DNA from: Azospirillum picis
GTDB taxonomy: Bacteria > Pseudomonadota > Alphaproteobacteria > Azospirillales > Azospirillaceae
Assembly (NCBI RefSeq): GCF_017876115.1
Contig: NZ_JAGINO010000004.1
Location: 1-64,000, forward strand
Length of the DNA: 64,000 bases
Direction: 5' to 3'
Shown here one piece after another: positions 35,841 to 44,514 of the stretch. Position 1 is the stretch's first letter. Each line of letters opens with the position of its first letter. The position numbers were made by a program, and so were the translations under genes. Under the pieces are notes generated by a model, which was not told where the DNA came from, searched no databases, and was given only the letters and a program-made list of their open reading frames with translations.

Positions 35841-36479
35841 ATGGACCCGCACCGCATTTGCACCATCGAAGAACTGCGTCGGCATTACGACCAGCCGACC
35901 GAACGCCTGCGCAGATCGACCCTGTCGCATCTCGACGACCACAGCCTGCGTTTCATTGCCGCGGCGCCGTTGGTTTTCATCGCCACCATGTCGGATGCCG
36001 GCATGGATTGTTCGCCGCGCGGCGGCCGACCCGGCTTCGTGCGGGCGTCCAACCGGCGAGAGCTTGCGATTCCGGACTGGCCGGGGAACAACAAGCTGGC
36101 TTCGATCGAGAACATCCTGGCGTCCGATGGCGCCTGCGGCCTCGTCTTCCTGGTTCCGGGGCAGGACCTGTTCCTGCGGGTGAACGGCACCGCCACGGTG
36201 ACGATGTCCCCCGATCTGCTGGCGCTGGCGGCCGAAGGCGACCGCAAGCCGAAGGCGGTCGTCCGGCTGGCGGTTGCGGAAGCGTTCTTCCATTGCGGCA
36301 AGGCGCTGCGCCGCTCGCACCTGTGGCAGCCCGACCAGTGGGTGATTCCCGCCGACATGCCGACACCGGGGCAAGTGGTGAAGGACCAGACGGGATTTGC
36401 CGACTTGTCGGTGGAGGAGATCGACGCCCTTTACCGGCAGGGGCTGGCCGCCGATCTTTATGGCGGCACCGGAAACTGA
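35841..36479 (+). CDS. Pyridoxamine 5'-phosphate oxidase-fold flavoprotein
   Basis: 212 residues of the FMN-dependent PPOX-type family related to MSMEG_1061. Visible are FIATMSDAGMDCSPRGGRPGFV (FMN-contact beta strands, about 50-72), PGNNKLASIENIL and the C-terminal segment FFHCGKALRRSHLWQP. The family binds FMN or F420-like flavins and often acts in stress or xenobiotic reduction. Its start has CCGGAG 8 bases upstream. It is transcribed divergently from tetR behind two operators, so it is probably the principal target of that regulator. Confidence 0.8.
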   Translation: MDPHRICTIEELRRHYDQPTERLRRSTLSHLDDHSLRFIAAAPLVFIATMSDAGMDCSPRGGRPGFVRASNRRELAIPDWPGNNKLASIENILASDGACGLVFLVPGQDLFLRVNGTATVTMSPDLLALAAEGDRKPKAVVRLAVAEAFFHCGKALRRSHLWQPDQWVIPADMPTPGQVVKDQTGFADLSVEEIDALYRQGLAADLYGGTGN

Positions 36480-36565
36480 CCGCCCGCCACCGGGAGCTCC
36501 GGCGCTGCCGGCCTCCGGCCGGCGCGCCGGGAACCGGCCCGGCCGGCCTTGCGGCCGGAGACCCG

Positions 36566-37876
36566 TCAGTCCGCGAGCCTGGTGGTCAGGCGCGGTGCCG
36601 CCGCGCTGGCGGCGGCGATATAGCGGGTCCGCAGCGGCTTGAGGACGAACAGCGCCAGGAAGGCGGCGAGCGCGTTGACGATGGCGACGCTGTAGAACAC
36701 CGTCTGCCAGCTTCCGGTCGCCTCCACCATCAGGTTGCCGAGCGGCACCAGCAGCGCCGCCGTGCCCTTGGCGGTGTAGAGCAGCCCGGCATTCGTGGCG
36801 GCGTACCGCGAGCCGAAGGTATCCCCGCAACAGGCCGGGAACAGGCTGTAGATTTCGCCCCAGGCGAAGAAGACCACGCCCGTCAGCACGACGAAGGCGA
36901 GTGGGTCGCTGCCGTAGGCGCTGAGCGCCATCACGCCGACCGCCTCGATGGTGAACGCGATGAACATGGTGTTCTCGCGCCCGATATGGTCGGACACCCA
37001 GCCGAAGAAGGGACGGGTGATGCCGTTCATCACCCGGTCGATCGACAGGGCGAAGGTCAGCGCCGGCAGGGTCAGCCCAAGCAGGCTGACGGGTGCGTCG
37101 ATCAGGTTCAGGTCGGTGGCGATGGGGCCGAGCTGCGCGGTCACCATCAGCCCGCCGGCCGCCACCATGGCGAACATGGCGTACATGATCCAGAAGACCG
37201 GCGTCCTCAGCATCTCCTGCGGGGCATAGTGCCGGCGCTTGGCGTCGGCGGCGGCAGCGCGCGCGCCTGCGGGCGCCGTGGCGTGCGGATCGGCGAGGAA
37301 CCAGGCCAGCGCCAGGATCACCAGCCCCTGGCCGACGCCGAAGGCGAGGAAGGTCGCCTCGTAGCCGGAGGATTCGATCATGGAGGCGATCGGCACCACC
37401 GTCAGGGCCGAACCGGCGCCGAAGCCGGCGGCGGTGAGGCCGGCTGCGAGGCCGCGGCGGTCGGGGAACCATTTCAGGGCGTTGCCGACGCAGGTGCCGT
37501 AGACGCCGCCTGCGCCGATGCCGCCGATGACGGCGGCCAGATAGAGTATGGGCAGCGAGTCGGCCACGGCGTTCAGGACCCAGGACAGCGCGCACAGCGC
37601 CCCGCCCACCAGGACGACGATGCGCGGCCCGAACCTGTCGACGAACCAGCCCTCGACCGGCACCAGCCAGGTTTCGGTCACGATGAAGATGGTGAAGGCG
37701 ATCTGGATCGCGGTGCGGCCCCAGCCGGTTGCGTCGTCGATCGGCTCGACGAACAGCGTCCAGCCATATTGAAGATTCGCGATCATCGACATGCAGACGA
37801 CGCCGATCACCAACTGCATCCAGCGCCCACCCCAAGGTGCGACTTGGGGTGCGCCGCTGCGCGCGTCACGCACCAT
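36566..37876 (-). CDS. OxlT-like MFS transporter (oxalate/formate antiporter family), copy 1
   Basis: 436 residues, 12 membrane segments. The sequence shows MQLVIGVVCMSMIANLQYGW, GYTLFV-type motifs of the OFA family and GTCVGNALKWFPDRRGLAAG. The two basic residues that bind oxalate in Oxalobacter OxlT (its Arg272 and Lys355) have counterparts here: R288 in ITRPFFGWVSD and K370 in YTAKGTA. It may exchange oxalate for formate or import a related dicarboxylate. The ATG at 37876 is chosen because GGGAGGA lies just before it. It is very similar to copy 2 at 51.5 kb. A TTGGCATGCCAA palindrome lies upstream. Confidence 0.85.
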   Translation of the reverse strand: MVRDARSGAPQVAPWGGRWMQLVIGVVCMSMIANLQYGWTLFVEPIDDATGWGRTAIQIAFTIFIVTETWLVPVEGWFVDRFGPRIVVLVGGALCALSWVLNAVADSLPILYLAAVIGGIGAGGVYGTCVGNALKWFPDRRGLAAGLTAAGFGAGSALTVVPIASMIESSGYEATFLAFGVGQGLVILALAWFLADPHATAPAGARAAAADAKRRHYAPQEMLRTPVFWIMYAMFAMVAAGGLMVTAQLGPIATDLNLIDAPVSLLGLTLPALTFALSIDRVMNGITRPFFGWVSDHIGRENTMFIAFTIEAVGVMALSAYGSDPLAFVVLTGVVFFAWGEIYSLFPACCGDTFGSRYAATNAGLLYTAKGTAALLVPLGNLMVEATGSWQTVFYSVAIVNALAAFLALFVLKPLRTRYIAAASAAAPRLTTRLAD

Positions 37877-38223
37877 GTCTTTCCTCCCGATATCCACCCG
37901 ACAGTTCTTTCGGACGTCCGGACCGTTACTTCTTTTGCATTGATGCGTTTTATTACCGCTCTTGCGGTCCGGGATGGAGACGGTACGGGACTTTGTGAAC
38001 AGCCAGCGAAGGTTGGCATGCCAAATGCCCCATGCCCACGCTTACGATCATCAGTTTAACGGACAGTGTCAATACGAAGCATTCAGTGTCGCGATTGGTA
38101 TCGCTGTGAAGGTCCAGTGGATCGCCGGATTTTTCCGGAGCTTGGAAAAAAACTGGATCCAGGAGTCGGGTGGCGGCGCCGACTCCTGCGATGATGGGCC
38201 GGTCGAAAGGGAAAGGGTGTGTC
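37877..38223. other. Intergenic with palindrome, divergent promoters
   Basis: About 345 bases between the OxlT-like gene (minus) and the thiE-like gene (plus). It contains the palindrome TTGGCATGCCAA (38013-38024), a variant of the TGGTATACCA-type sites found at other promoters in this region. Nothing else could be assigned. Confidence 0.5.
38013..38024. promoter_or_regulatory. GntR-type operator candidate (upstream of OxlT copy 1)
   Basis: Perfect 12-base palindrome TTGGCATGCCAA, about 135 bases upstream of the OxlT copy 1 start. It matches the TGG(T/C)AT(A/G)CCA pattern seen at 49.9, 51.2 and 53.9 kb. Confidence 0.55.
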
Positions 38224-38868
38224 ATGCCGTTGCCGTCGCCGCCGCTGATGGTCATCACCGACCGCCGGCTTGCCGTGGATCCGTTGCCGGAGTTGGCTGA
38301 CCGCCTGTTTGCGGCCGGCGTCCGCTGGCTGTCGTTGCGCGACAAGGATTTGCCGGCCGGCGAGCGGCTGGGGCTGGCCAAGGCGCTGGCCGCACGCGCG
38401 CTCCGTTGGAATGCCATCGTCACCATGCACGGCGAACCCGAACTCGCGCGGATGGCCGGGCTGTCGGGGGTGCATCTGGGGGCCGGCAGCGACCCGGCTC
38501 GCGCCCGCGCCCTGCTGGGGCCGGCGGCCCTGGTCGGGCTGTCGTGCCACGACTCGGACCAAGGCGTCTTGCCGGCCAGTGAGCAACTTATGGTGGATTA
38601 CCTATCCGTATCGCCGGTCTTCCCGTCGGCCAGCAAGCCGGGATACGGACCGACGCTGGGCGGGGAGGGCTTGAGACGGTGGGCCGCCGGGGGCATTCCG
38701 GTGCTCGGCCTCGGCGGCATCGACGAGGCGGAGGCGGCGACCGCCTGCATGGCGGTCGGTGCCGCGGGGGTGGCGGTGATGGGGCTGGCGATGCGCCGGC
38801 CGGAGGCGCTCACTCCGCTGCTCAGGGCGGTTGCCGAGGCGGGCGGGACGGGGCGCGCCGACGGTTGA
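38224..38868 (+). CDS. Thiamine phosphate synthase / TenI-like TIM-barrel protein
   Basis: 214 residues resembling the ThiE/TenI family. Visible are MVITDRRLA at the start, LSLRDKDLPAGERL (the ThiE substrate loop with a RxKD-type segment), GLSGVHLGAGSD, DYLSVSPVFPSASKPGYGPTLG and a C-terminal phosphate-binding GLGGIDEAE. ThiE joins HMP-PP and thiazole phosphate to make thiamine phosphate, while TenI relatives isomerise the thiazole. No other thiamine gene is nearby, so the true function is open. The ATG at 38224 is the likely start; upstream in-frame ATGs lack a clear site. Confidence 0.75.
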   Translation: MPLPSPPLMVITDRRLAVDPLPELADRLFAAGVRWLSLRDKDLPAGERLGLAKALAARALRWNAIVTMHGEPELARMAGLSGVHLGAGSDPARARALLGPAALVGLSCHDSDQGVLPASEQLMVDYLSVSPVFPSASKPGYGPTLGGEGLRRWAAGGIPVLGLGGIDEAEAATACMAVGAAGVAVMGLAMRRPEALTPLLRAVAEAGGTGRADG

Positions 38869-38920
38869 CGCGCTGCAGAAGACGGCGGCCCCCTGGACAT
38901 TTCACCGGCTTGCATGCATC

Positions 38921-38936
38921 TGGTATGTAGGATACG
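38921..38936. promoter_or_regulatory. Possible GntR operator upstream of the FCD regulator
   Basis: TGGTATGTAGGATACG is an imperfect inverted pair of GGTAT/ATAC half-sites, 136 bases before the gntR start. It recalls the stricter TGGTATACCA sites elsewhere and could mediate autoregulation. Confidence 0.4.
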
Positions 38937-39071
38937 AAAATCCGCCCTGCCGTCCCCTGTACGGGCGAGGCATGATCTCCGGGCCGCCGCCCGGACATCC
39001 GCCGCAACCGGCGAGACACCCGGCGGTACACACGGCGACATGCCACGGCGACATACAAGGACATCGACTCC

Positions 39072-39761
39072 ATGACCGTTCCCGCGCTCAACGTCCAGCC
39101 CCTCGACACCGGAACGACCTTCCGCAGTCAGGTCTACCATGCGCTGAAGCAGGCGATCACGGAGATGGATATCTACGACCATGACCGCGAGATCCGCCTG
39201 GACGAGCGGCAGCTCAGCGACAAGCTCGGCGTCAGCCGCACCCCGATCCGCGAGGCGTTGACCCTGCTGGAGCAGGAGGGTTTCATCCGCCTGCAGCCGC
39301 GCCGCGGCATCTTCGTCGTGCGCAAGACCAAGACCGAGATCGTCGAGATGATCCAGGTCTGGGCGGCGCTGGAGAGCATGGCCGCCCGCATGGCCGCGGA
39401 GCATGCGCCGGCCGCCGAAATCCATAAGCTGTGGGACCTCTTCGGCGCCTTCGAGCAGCGCAGCCCGAAGGAGCATGTCAGCGAATACTCCGACGCCAAC
39501 ATCGCCTTCCACAAGAGCATCATCCAGCTCAGCGGTTCGAAGCTGATCCAGGACGTCACCGACAACCTGTTCATCCACATGCGGGCGATCCGCAAGCTGA
39601 CGATCGGCCAGGAGGATCGGGCCGAACGCTCGATCCACGACCACCGTGCCATCATCAAGGCCCTGGAGGCCCGTGACGCCAACCTCGCCGAGCGGCTGGT
39701 GCGCGAGCACACCATGGGCCTGGCGGCGCATGTGGAGAAGCACTGCGACTTCCTGGAATAG
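39072..39761 (+). CDS. GntR-family regulator with FCD domain
   Basis: 229 residues. A GntR winged helix at the N-terminus (about 15-80; LSDKLGVSRTPIREALTLLEQEGFIRLQPRRGIFV) is followed by an all-helical FCD ligand domain with the metal/ligand histidine segments FHKSIIQ and HDHRAIIKALEARD. Such regulators usually respond to small organic acids. A TGGTATGTAGGATACG element lies upstream. It is the most likely reader of the TGGTATACCA-like palindromes at the OxlT, CBS and TauE promoters of this region, but a second FCD regulator at 44.5 kb is also a candidate. Confidence 0.87.
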   Translation: MTVPALNVQPLDTGTTFRSQVYHALKQAITEMDIYDHDREIRLDERQLSDKLGVSRTPIREALTLLEQEGFIRLQPRRGIFVVRKTKTEIVEMIQVWAALESMAARMAAEHAPAAEIHKLWDLFGAFEQRSPKEHVSEYSDANIAFHKSIIQLSGSKLIQDVTDNLFIHMRAIRKLTIGQEDRAERSIHDHRAIIKALEARDANLAERLVREHTMGLAAHVEKHCDFLE

Positions 39762-39823
39762 GCGCCGCGCCGCCGATCCCCGTTCCCGGCCGCGCCGCCG
39801 GGACGGGGGAACGGCGGCATCGA

Positions 39824-41305
39824 TCAGGCCGGCGCCGTTTCCAGTGCCGGCATTGCCTCCGAAGCCGCCCCCACCTGCGGGGCGGCGCCATCGTCGATGG
39901 TGACCACGCGCAGGGCGTTGGTCTTGCCGGGCGTGCCGAAGGGGACGCCGGCGGTGACCACCAGCGGTTGGCCGGGACGGCCGATGCCCGCCTGCGACGC
40001 CGCGGCCAGGGCACGGCCGACCATTTCCGAGAAATTGGCGACGTCGTCGGTCCACACTGCGTGGACGCCCCAGGCCAGCGACAGCCGCCGCGCCGTCTCG
40101 CGCCGGGAGCTCAGGCCGAGGATCGGCACGGTCGGCCGCTCGCGCGAGGCGCGTTGGGTGGTCGATCCGGTGGTGGTGTAGGTGACGATGCCGGCGGCGC
40201 TGATGGTTTCCGCGACCTGGCGGGCGGCGGCGGTCAGGGCGTCGGCGGCGGTCGCTTCGGGGTTGGGGTGGTCGGCGTCCATGATCCGGCGGTAGAGGGG
40301 ATCGCGCTCGACCCGGCGGACGATGCGGTCCATCATCCGCACCGCCTCGACCGGATAGCGGCCGGACGCCGATTCCGCCGACAGCATCACCGCGTCGGCC
40401 CCGTCATAGACCGCATTGGCGACGTCGGAAGCTTCGGCGCGGGTCGGGGTCGGCTCCGCCACCATCGATTCGAGCATCTGCGTGGCGACGATCACCGGCT
40501 TTCCCATGGCACGGCTCAGCCGGATCATCTTCTTCTGCAGGCCCGGCACGTCCTCCGGCGGCAGTTCCACGCCCAGGTCGCCTCTCGCCACCATCACGGC
40601 ATCGGACAGTTCGATGATGCGGTCCAGCGTCGGCAGGGCGGCCGGCTTCTCGATCTTGGTCATCACATGGGCGCGGTTGCCGATCAGCGCGCGCGCCTCC
40701 AGGATGTCCTCGGGGCGCTGGACGAAGCTCAGCCCGATCCAGTCGACTCCCAGCTCCAGCCCGAAGGCGAGGTCGCTGCGGTCCTTTTCCGACAAGGCGC
40801 TGAGGGCCAGCGCGGCGCCGGGGACGTTCACGCCCTTGCGGTCGGAGAGCGGACCGCCGGCCACCACCTCGGTCTCCGCATGGTCGGGGCCGCAATCGCG
40901 CACCCGCAGCCGGATGCGGCCGTCGTTGAGCAGCAGGTCCAGGCCGGACCGAAGGGCCGCGAACACCTCCGGATGGGGAAGGCTGACGCGGCGCGCGTCG
41001 CCGGGCCGGCGGTCGAGGTCCAGCCGGAAGCTGTCGCCGATCGCGAGTTCGACCGGTCCGGCGCCGAAGGTTCCAACCCGCAGCTTCGGCCCCTGGAGGT
41101 CGAGCAGCACGCCAAGCGGCCGGCCCAGCCGGTCCTCGACGGCACGGATGCGGGCATGGCGCTCGGCGTGCTCGGCCTGGGTGCCGTGGCTGGCGTTCAG
41201 GCGGAAGACGTTCACGCCGGCTTCCGCGAGGGCGACGATCTGGCTTTCCGAGGAACTGGCCGGACCCAGGGTGGCGACGATCTTTGTGCTGCGGTGATGG
41301 GGCAT
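39824..41305 (-). CDS. pyk: Pyruvate kinase
   Basis: 493 residues, full length. It begins MPHHRSTKIVATLGPASSSE, the canonical start. Active-site motifs follow: LNASHGTQAEH, LDLQGPKLRVG, MTKIEKPAAL (catalytic Lys), MVARGDLGVELP, and KPVIVATQMLESM with PTRAEASDVANAVYDGADAVMLS. It transfers phosphate from PEP to ADP to give pyruvate and ATP. It is a second-type copy in an accessory setting, transcribed alone, convergent with the GntR gene. Its nearness to a PPDK-like gene and to sugar-acid catabolism hints at control of the PEP-pyruvate node. Confidence 0.93.
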   Translation of the reverse strand: MPHHRSTKIVATLGPASSSESQIVALAEAGVNVFRLNASHGTQAEHAERHARIRAVEDRLGRPLGVLLDLQGPKLRVGTFGAGPVELAIGDSFRLDLDRRPGDARRVSLPHPEVFAALRSGLDLLLNDGRIRLRVRDCGPDHAETEVVAGGPLSDRKGVNVPGAALALSALSEKDRSDLAFGLELGVDWIGLSFVQRPEDILEARALIGNRAHVMTKIEKPAALPTLDRIIELSDAVMVARGDLGVELPPEDVPGLQKKMIRLSRAMGKPVIVATQMLESMVAEPTPTRAEASDVANAVYDGADAVMLSAESASGRYPVEAVRMMDRIVRRVERDPLYRRIMDADHPNPEATAADALTAAARQVAETISAAGIVTYTTTGSTTQRASRERPTVPILGLSSRRETARRLSLAWGVHAVWTDDVANFSEMVGRALAAASQAGIGRPGQPLVVTAGVPFGTPGKTNALRVVTIDDGAAPQVGAASEAMPALETAPA

Positions 41306-41512
41306 GACGACAGCCTTCCTCCGCCCGGCCCTCGGGCGAGAGGCCGGGACTGGCGAGTGAATGTTCCGGACGATGACGGGTGACGGTGATGGCGGCGATG
41401 CTGGAAGGGAGAGGCCGTACGGTCAAACGGCGCCCCGTCTCTTTCCGCATCGTGAGAGTGGTTCTTCGCACCGCCGGTGGACAGCCGCAGGCTGCGTCGG
41501 CGACACTGGGAC

Positions 41513-42313
41513 ATGCCCGACAGCACCCCCGACCTGCCCGCCGTCCCCCATCCGGTCGCGCCGCGACCCGCCGCCACGCTGGTCCTCCTGCGCGACGGGA
41601 CGGAGGGGCTCGAACTGCTGATGATCGAACGGCATGGCGGCCTCAGCTTCGCACCCGGCGCCAGCGTATTTCCCGGCGGGCGGCTGGAGCCGGCCGACCA
41701 CGGTCCCGGCTGGCATGTGCATTGGCCGGGCCGCGGCATCCCTGCCGACCTTGCCCACCGCGTGGCCGCCGTCCGTGAGACCTTCGAGGAATGCGGGCTG
41801 CTGCTGGCCGACGGTCCGGCCGATCCCGGGCGGCTGGCGGCGTTGCGCAAGGCGCTGGCTGCCGGGGCCGGTTTCGCGGACGCGTTGGCCGATGCGGGGT
41901 TGCGTCCGGCGCTCGACGGCATGGTGCCTCTGGCGCGCTGGGTGACGCCGGAAAGCCTGCCGCGCCGGTTCGACGCGCTGTTCTTCCTGGCGCCGGCACC
42001 GGTGGGGCAGACGCCGCTGTGCGACGGCGGCGAGGCGGTCGCCGCCTTTTGGGCGACGCCGCGCCGGCTGCTCGCCGAGGAGCGGGAGGGCGCGCGGCGG
42101 CTGGTCTTCGCCACCCGGATGAGCCTGCTGCGTCTCGCCGCCTGTGGCGGCGTCGAGGAGGCGCTGGCCTGCGGCCTTCACGGGAGGCGGGCTTTGCCGC
42201 CGGCGATCCTGCCGCGCCTGGTGCAGACCGCAGCCGGTCCGGTGTTCCGGATCCCGGAAGGCTGCGGCTTTTCGCCACTGGAGACGCCGACAGGAAATGT
42301 TAGGCTTGGGTAA
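41513..42313 (+). CDS. Nudix hydrolase-like protein
   Basis: 266 residues. A Nudix-like fold is indicated by LVLLRDGTEGLELLMIERH, FAPGASVFPGGRLEPAD and the helix RVAAVRETFEECGLLLADG, which holds the REXXEEXG core of the Nudix box. The usual 5-residue spacing between the GG and the first Glu is expanded by an insertion (HGPGWHVHWPGRG). Proteins of this subtype (sometimes annotated as CoA- or NUDT7/19-like) hydrolyse nucleoside diphosphate derivatives such as CoA esters. The ATG at 41513 is the probable start. It is divergent from pyk by 207 bases. Confidence 0.75.
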   Translation: MPDSTPDLPAVPHPVAPRPAATLVLLRDGTEGLELLMIERHGGLSFAPGASVFPGGRLEPADHGPGWHVHWPGRGIPADLAHRVAAVRETFEECGLLLADGPADPGRLAALRKALAAGAGFADALADAGLRPALDGMVPLARWVTPESLPRRFDALFFLAPAPVGQTPLCDGGEAVAAFWATPRRLLAEEREGARRLVFATRMSLLRLAACGGVEEALACGLHGRRALPPAILPRLVQTAAGPVFRIPEGCGFSPLETPTGNVRLG

Positions 42314-42652
42314 GAATAGTAAGCATGCGTGGGTTTCCGCGATGTGAAAATTACCCGATGGTGCTATTGTGCGGCGCGGCAAAAGCCACCAGTGTCAAGG
42401 GTGGCGGTTTCACGGATGGACGTGCGGTCCTACGCACGGACGTTGGGACCGACGAGCCGGAGGCGGAACGATGGCTGGATGCGTTGACGGCGGGATTGCG
42501 GGTTGGCAAGGCCGGGCGCATGGGACCGGTTGCCGCCGGCCCACGGCCGTGCGCGGCCATGCCGATGCCCGCCGGTCCCTGCACCCTCCGTTCCCGGCCT
42601 GCCCCGGTGCTTGCGGCATCCGCAGCATCACCGATCAGCCCATCTCCGCAGG
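42314..42652. other. Intergenic before the PPDK-like gene
   Basis: About 340 bases. The first 40 contain an A/T-rich tract (GTAAGAATAGTAAGCATG) that could be a promoter. A frame continues upstream from the PPDK-like gene, but its protein is low-complexity and not family-like, so I treat it as non-coding. Confidence 0.4.
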
Positions 42653-44464
42653 ATGATGACGTCCATGGCTCCCGACAGCATCCCCTACGCCCCCCTGCCG
42701 CCGGATGGCCTCACCGCGAAGACCGTCCCGGTCGGGCCTGTTGCCGCCCTGGCGGGTGCCGTCACGGGCGCCGCCGTGGGCGCCGTCTCGGGCGCGGTGG
42801 CGATTGATCCGGCGGCGGATGAACTGGTGGTTGCCTTCGGCCCCGGCCTCCGGGCCGCCGCCGACCCGGAGCGGTTGGGCAACAAGGGCGCGCGGCTGGT
42901 GGAAATGGCGGCGCTGGGCATCCCCGTGCCGCCGGGCTTCGTCATCGCGGCGGAGGCGGGGCGGAGGCTCGATGCCGGGCAGGCTCTGCCGGAGGCGCTG
43001 CAACGCCGCATCGGTGCGGCGGTGGCGGACCTGGAGGCGCGGATCGGTGCGCGGTTCGGCGACCCCGGCGATCCGCTGCTGCTGTCGGTCCGCTCCGGCG
43101 CGGCGGTGTCGATGCCCGGCATGATGGACAGCATCCTCAATCTGGGCCTCAACGACCGGACGGTGGAGGGGCTGGCGGCGCGGTCCGGCGATGAGCGCTT
43201 CGCCTGGGACTGCTACCGGCGGCTGGTCCAGTGTTTCGGCTGCGTCGTGATGGGGGTGCCCGGCCACCGCTTCGAGGCGCTGCTCGACGAGCACAAGGAC
43301 GGGCACGGGATCTTGCGCGACGCCGAGATGGGCGCCGACGACTGGCGGGCGCTGCTGCCGCGCTATTTCCGGCTGATCGAGACGCGGTGCGGCCGGCCCT
43401 TCCCGCAGGAACCGGCGGAACAGTTGCGTGCCGCGGTGGCGGCCGTGTTCGGCTCGTGGATGAACCCGCGCGCCGCCGCCTACCGGTCCCTGCACGACAT
43501 CCCCGACGATCTCGGGACCGCGGTGACGGTACAGGCGATGGTGTTCGGCAACCGCGGACCCGATTCCGGCACCGGCGTGCTGTTCACCCGCGATCCGTCG
43601 ACCGGCGCACCCGGCCTTTGCGGGGAATTCCTTGCGGATGCCCAGGGGGAGGACGTGGTGTCGGGGACCTGCGACCCCGATCCGCTGAGCGCGGCAGAGG
43701 GCGAGGACGCCGCCACGGGGGCCGGGCGCTCCCTCGAAGTCCGGATGCCCTCGGTGTATGCGGAGCTGCGGGCGGTCGCCGGGCGGCTGGAGCGCGAGTT
43801 CGGCGACATGCAGGACATCGAGTTCACGGTCGACGGCGGGCGCCTGTTCATCCTGCAGTCGCGCAGCGGCAAGCGCTCGTCGGAGGCATCGGTCCGCATC
43901 GCCGTCGATCTCGCCGACGAGGGTGTCATCACCCGCGCACAGGCGGTCGGCCGCGTCGATCCGCAGTCCCTGGACGAACTGCTGCGACCGGCCGTGGCGC
44001 CGGACTCATCTGCGTCGGCGCTCGCCATCGGCCTGCCGGCCTCGCCGGGGGCGGTGACCGGGCATGCCGCCTTCACCACGGAGGATGCCGTCCGGATGGC
44101 GAGGGGCGGAACCCCCGTCCTGCTGTGCCGGCCGGAAACCTCGCCCGAGGACATTCGCGGCATGCAGGCCGCGGTCGGCGTCGTCACCGCGCGCGGCGGC
44201 TTCACCAGCCATGCCGCCACCGTCGCCCGTGGCATGGGGCGGCCGTGCGTCTGCGGCGCGCGGACTCTCCGCATCGATCCCGAGCGCGGTGAGATGACCG
44301 TCGGTGCCGTCACCGTGCGGACCGGCGATCTCCTGACCATCGACGGCGCCAGCGGTGCGGTCCTGCTTGGGGCCGTGCCCCTGCGGCGCCCCCAGCCCGA
44401 CGGTGCCGTCGGCCGGTTGCTCGACTGGGCTCGCGCCTGCGGCGGCACGGCCGCCGCGGGGTAG
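42653..44464 (+). CDS. PPDK-like protein lacking the C-terminal PEP/pyruvate barrel
   Basis: About 603 residues related to pyruvate, phosphate dikinase. The N-terminal ATP-grasp half is clear (NKGARLVEMAALGIPVPPGF; SVRSGAAVSMPGMMDSILNLGLN; FNRGP-type VFGNRGPDSGTGVLFTRDP; DIEFTVDGGRLFILQSRSGKR). The swivelling phosphohistidine domain is present with TARGGFTSHAATVARGMG, where H520 is the residue that carries phosphate. The protein stops soon after (GRLLDWARACGG), where PPDK (about 880 residues) would continue with the PEP/pyruvate-binding TIM barrel. The Ala/Val-rich segment at about 25-45 is also non-standard. Start choice among ATGs at 42653, 42656 and 42665 is uncertain. Confidence 0.8.
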   Translation: MMTSMAPDSIPYAPLPPDGLTAKTVPVGPVAALAGAVTGAAVGAVSGAVAIDPAADELVVAFGPGLRAAADPERLGNKGARLVEMAALGIPVPPGFVIAAEAGRRLDAGQALPEALQRRIGAAVADLEARIGARFGDPGDPLLLSVRSGAAVSMPGMMDSILNLGLNDRTVEGLAARSGDERFAWDCYRRLVQCFGCVVMGVPGHRFEALLDEHKDGHGILRDAEMGADDWRALLPRYFRLIETRCGRPFPQEPAEQLRAAVAAVFGSWMNPRAAAYRSLHDIPDDLGTAVTVQAMVFGNRGPDSGTGVLFTRDPSTGAPGLCGEFLADAQGEDVVSGTCDPDPLSAAEGEDAATGAGRSLEVRMPSVYAELRAVAGRLEREFGDMQDIEFTVDGGRLFILQSRSGKRSSEASVRIAVDLADEGVITRAQAVGRVDPQSLDELLRPAVAPDSSASALAIGLPASPGAVTGHAAFTTEDAVRMARGGTPVLLCRPETSPEDIRGMQAAVGVVTARGGFTSHAATVARGMGRPCVCGARTLRIDPERGEMTVGAVTVRTGDLLTIDGASGAVLLGAVPLRRPQPDGAVGRLLDWARACGGTAAAG

Positions 44465-44514
44465 GCGCCGCAGGGTAATCGCCGCGGCGGGCGCCGTACG
44501 CGCCCAGGGCGCCG

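Noticed and set aside
36480-36565. GC-rich repeats near the end of the PPOX-type gene as a terminator.
   Set aside because: A short GGCCGGCC/GGCCGG hairpin exists, but there is no T-run and neighbouring sequence is generally palindromic in GC.
39770-39820. A GC-rich imperfect hairpin between gntR and pyk as terminator.
   Set aside because: A bulge breaks the stem and there is no T-tract; it may be chance in GC-rich spacer DNA.
42368-42656. Small frames in the spacer before the PPDK-like gene as separate genes.
   Set aside because: No ribosome site and no family-like sequence; products are Ala/Pro/Arg-rich.
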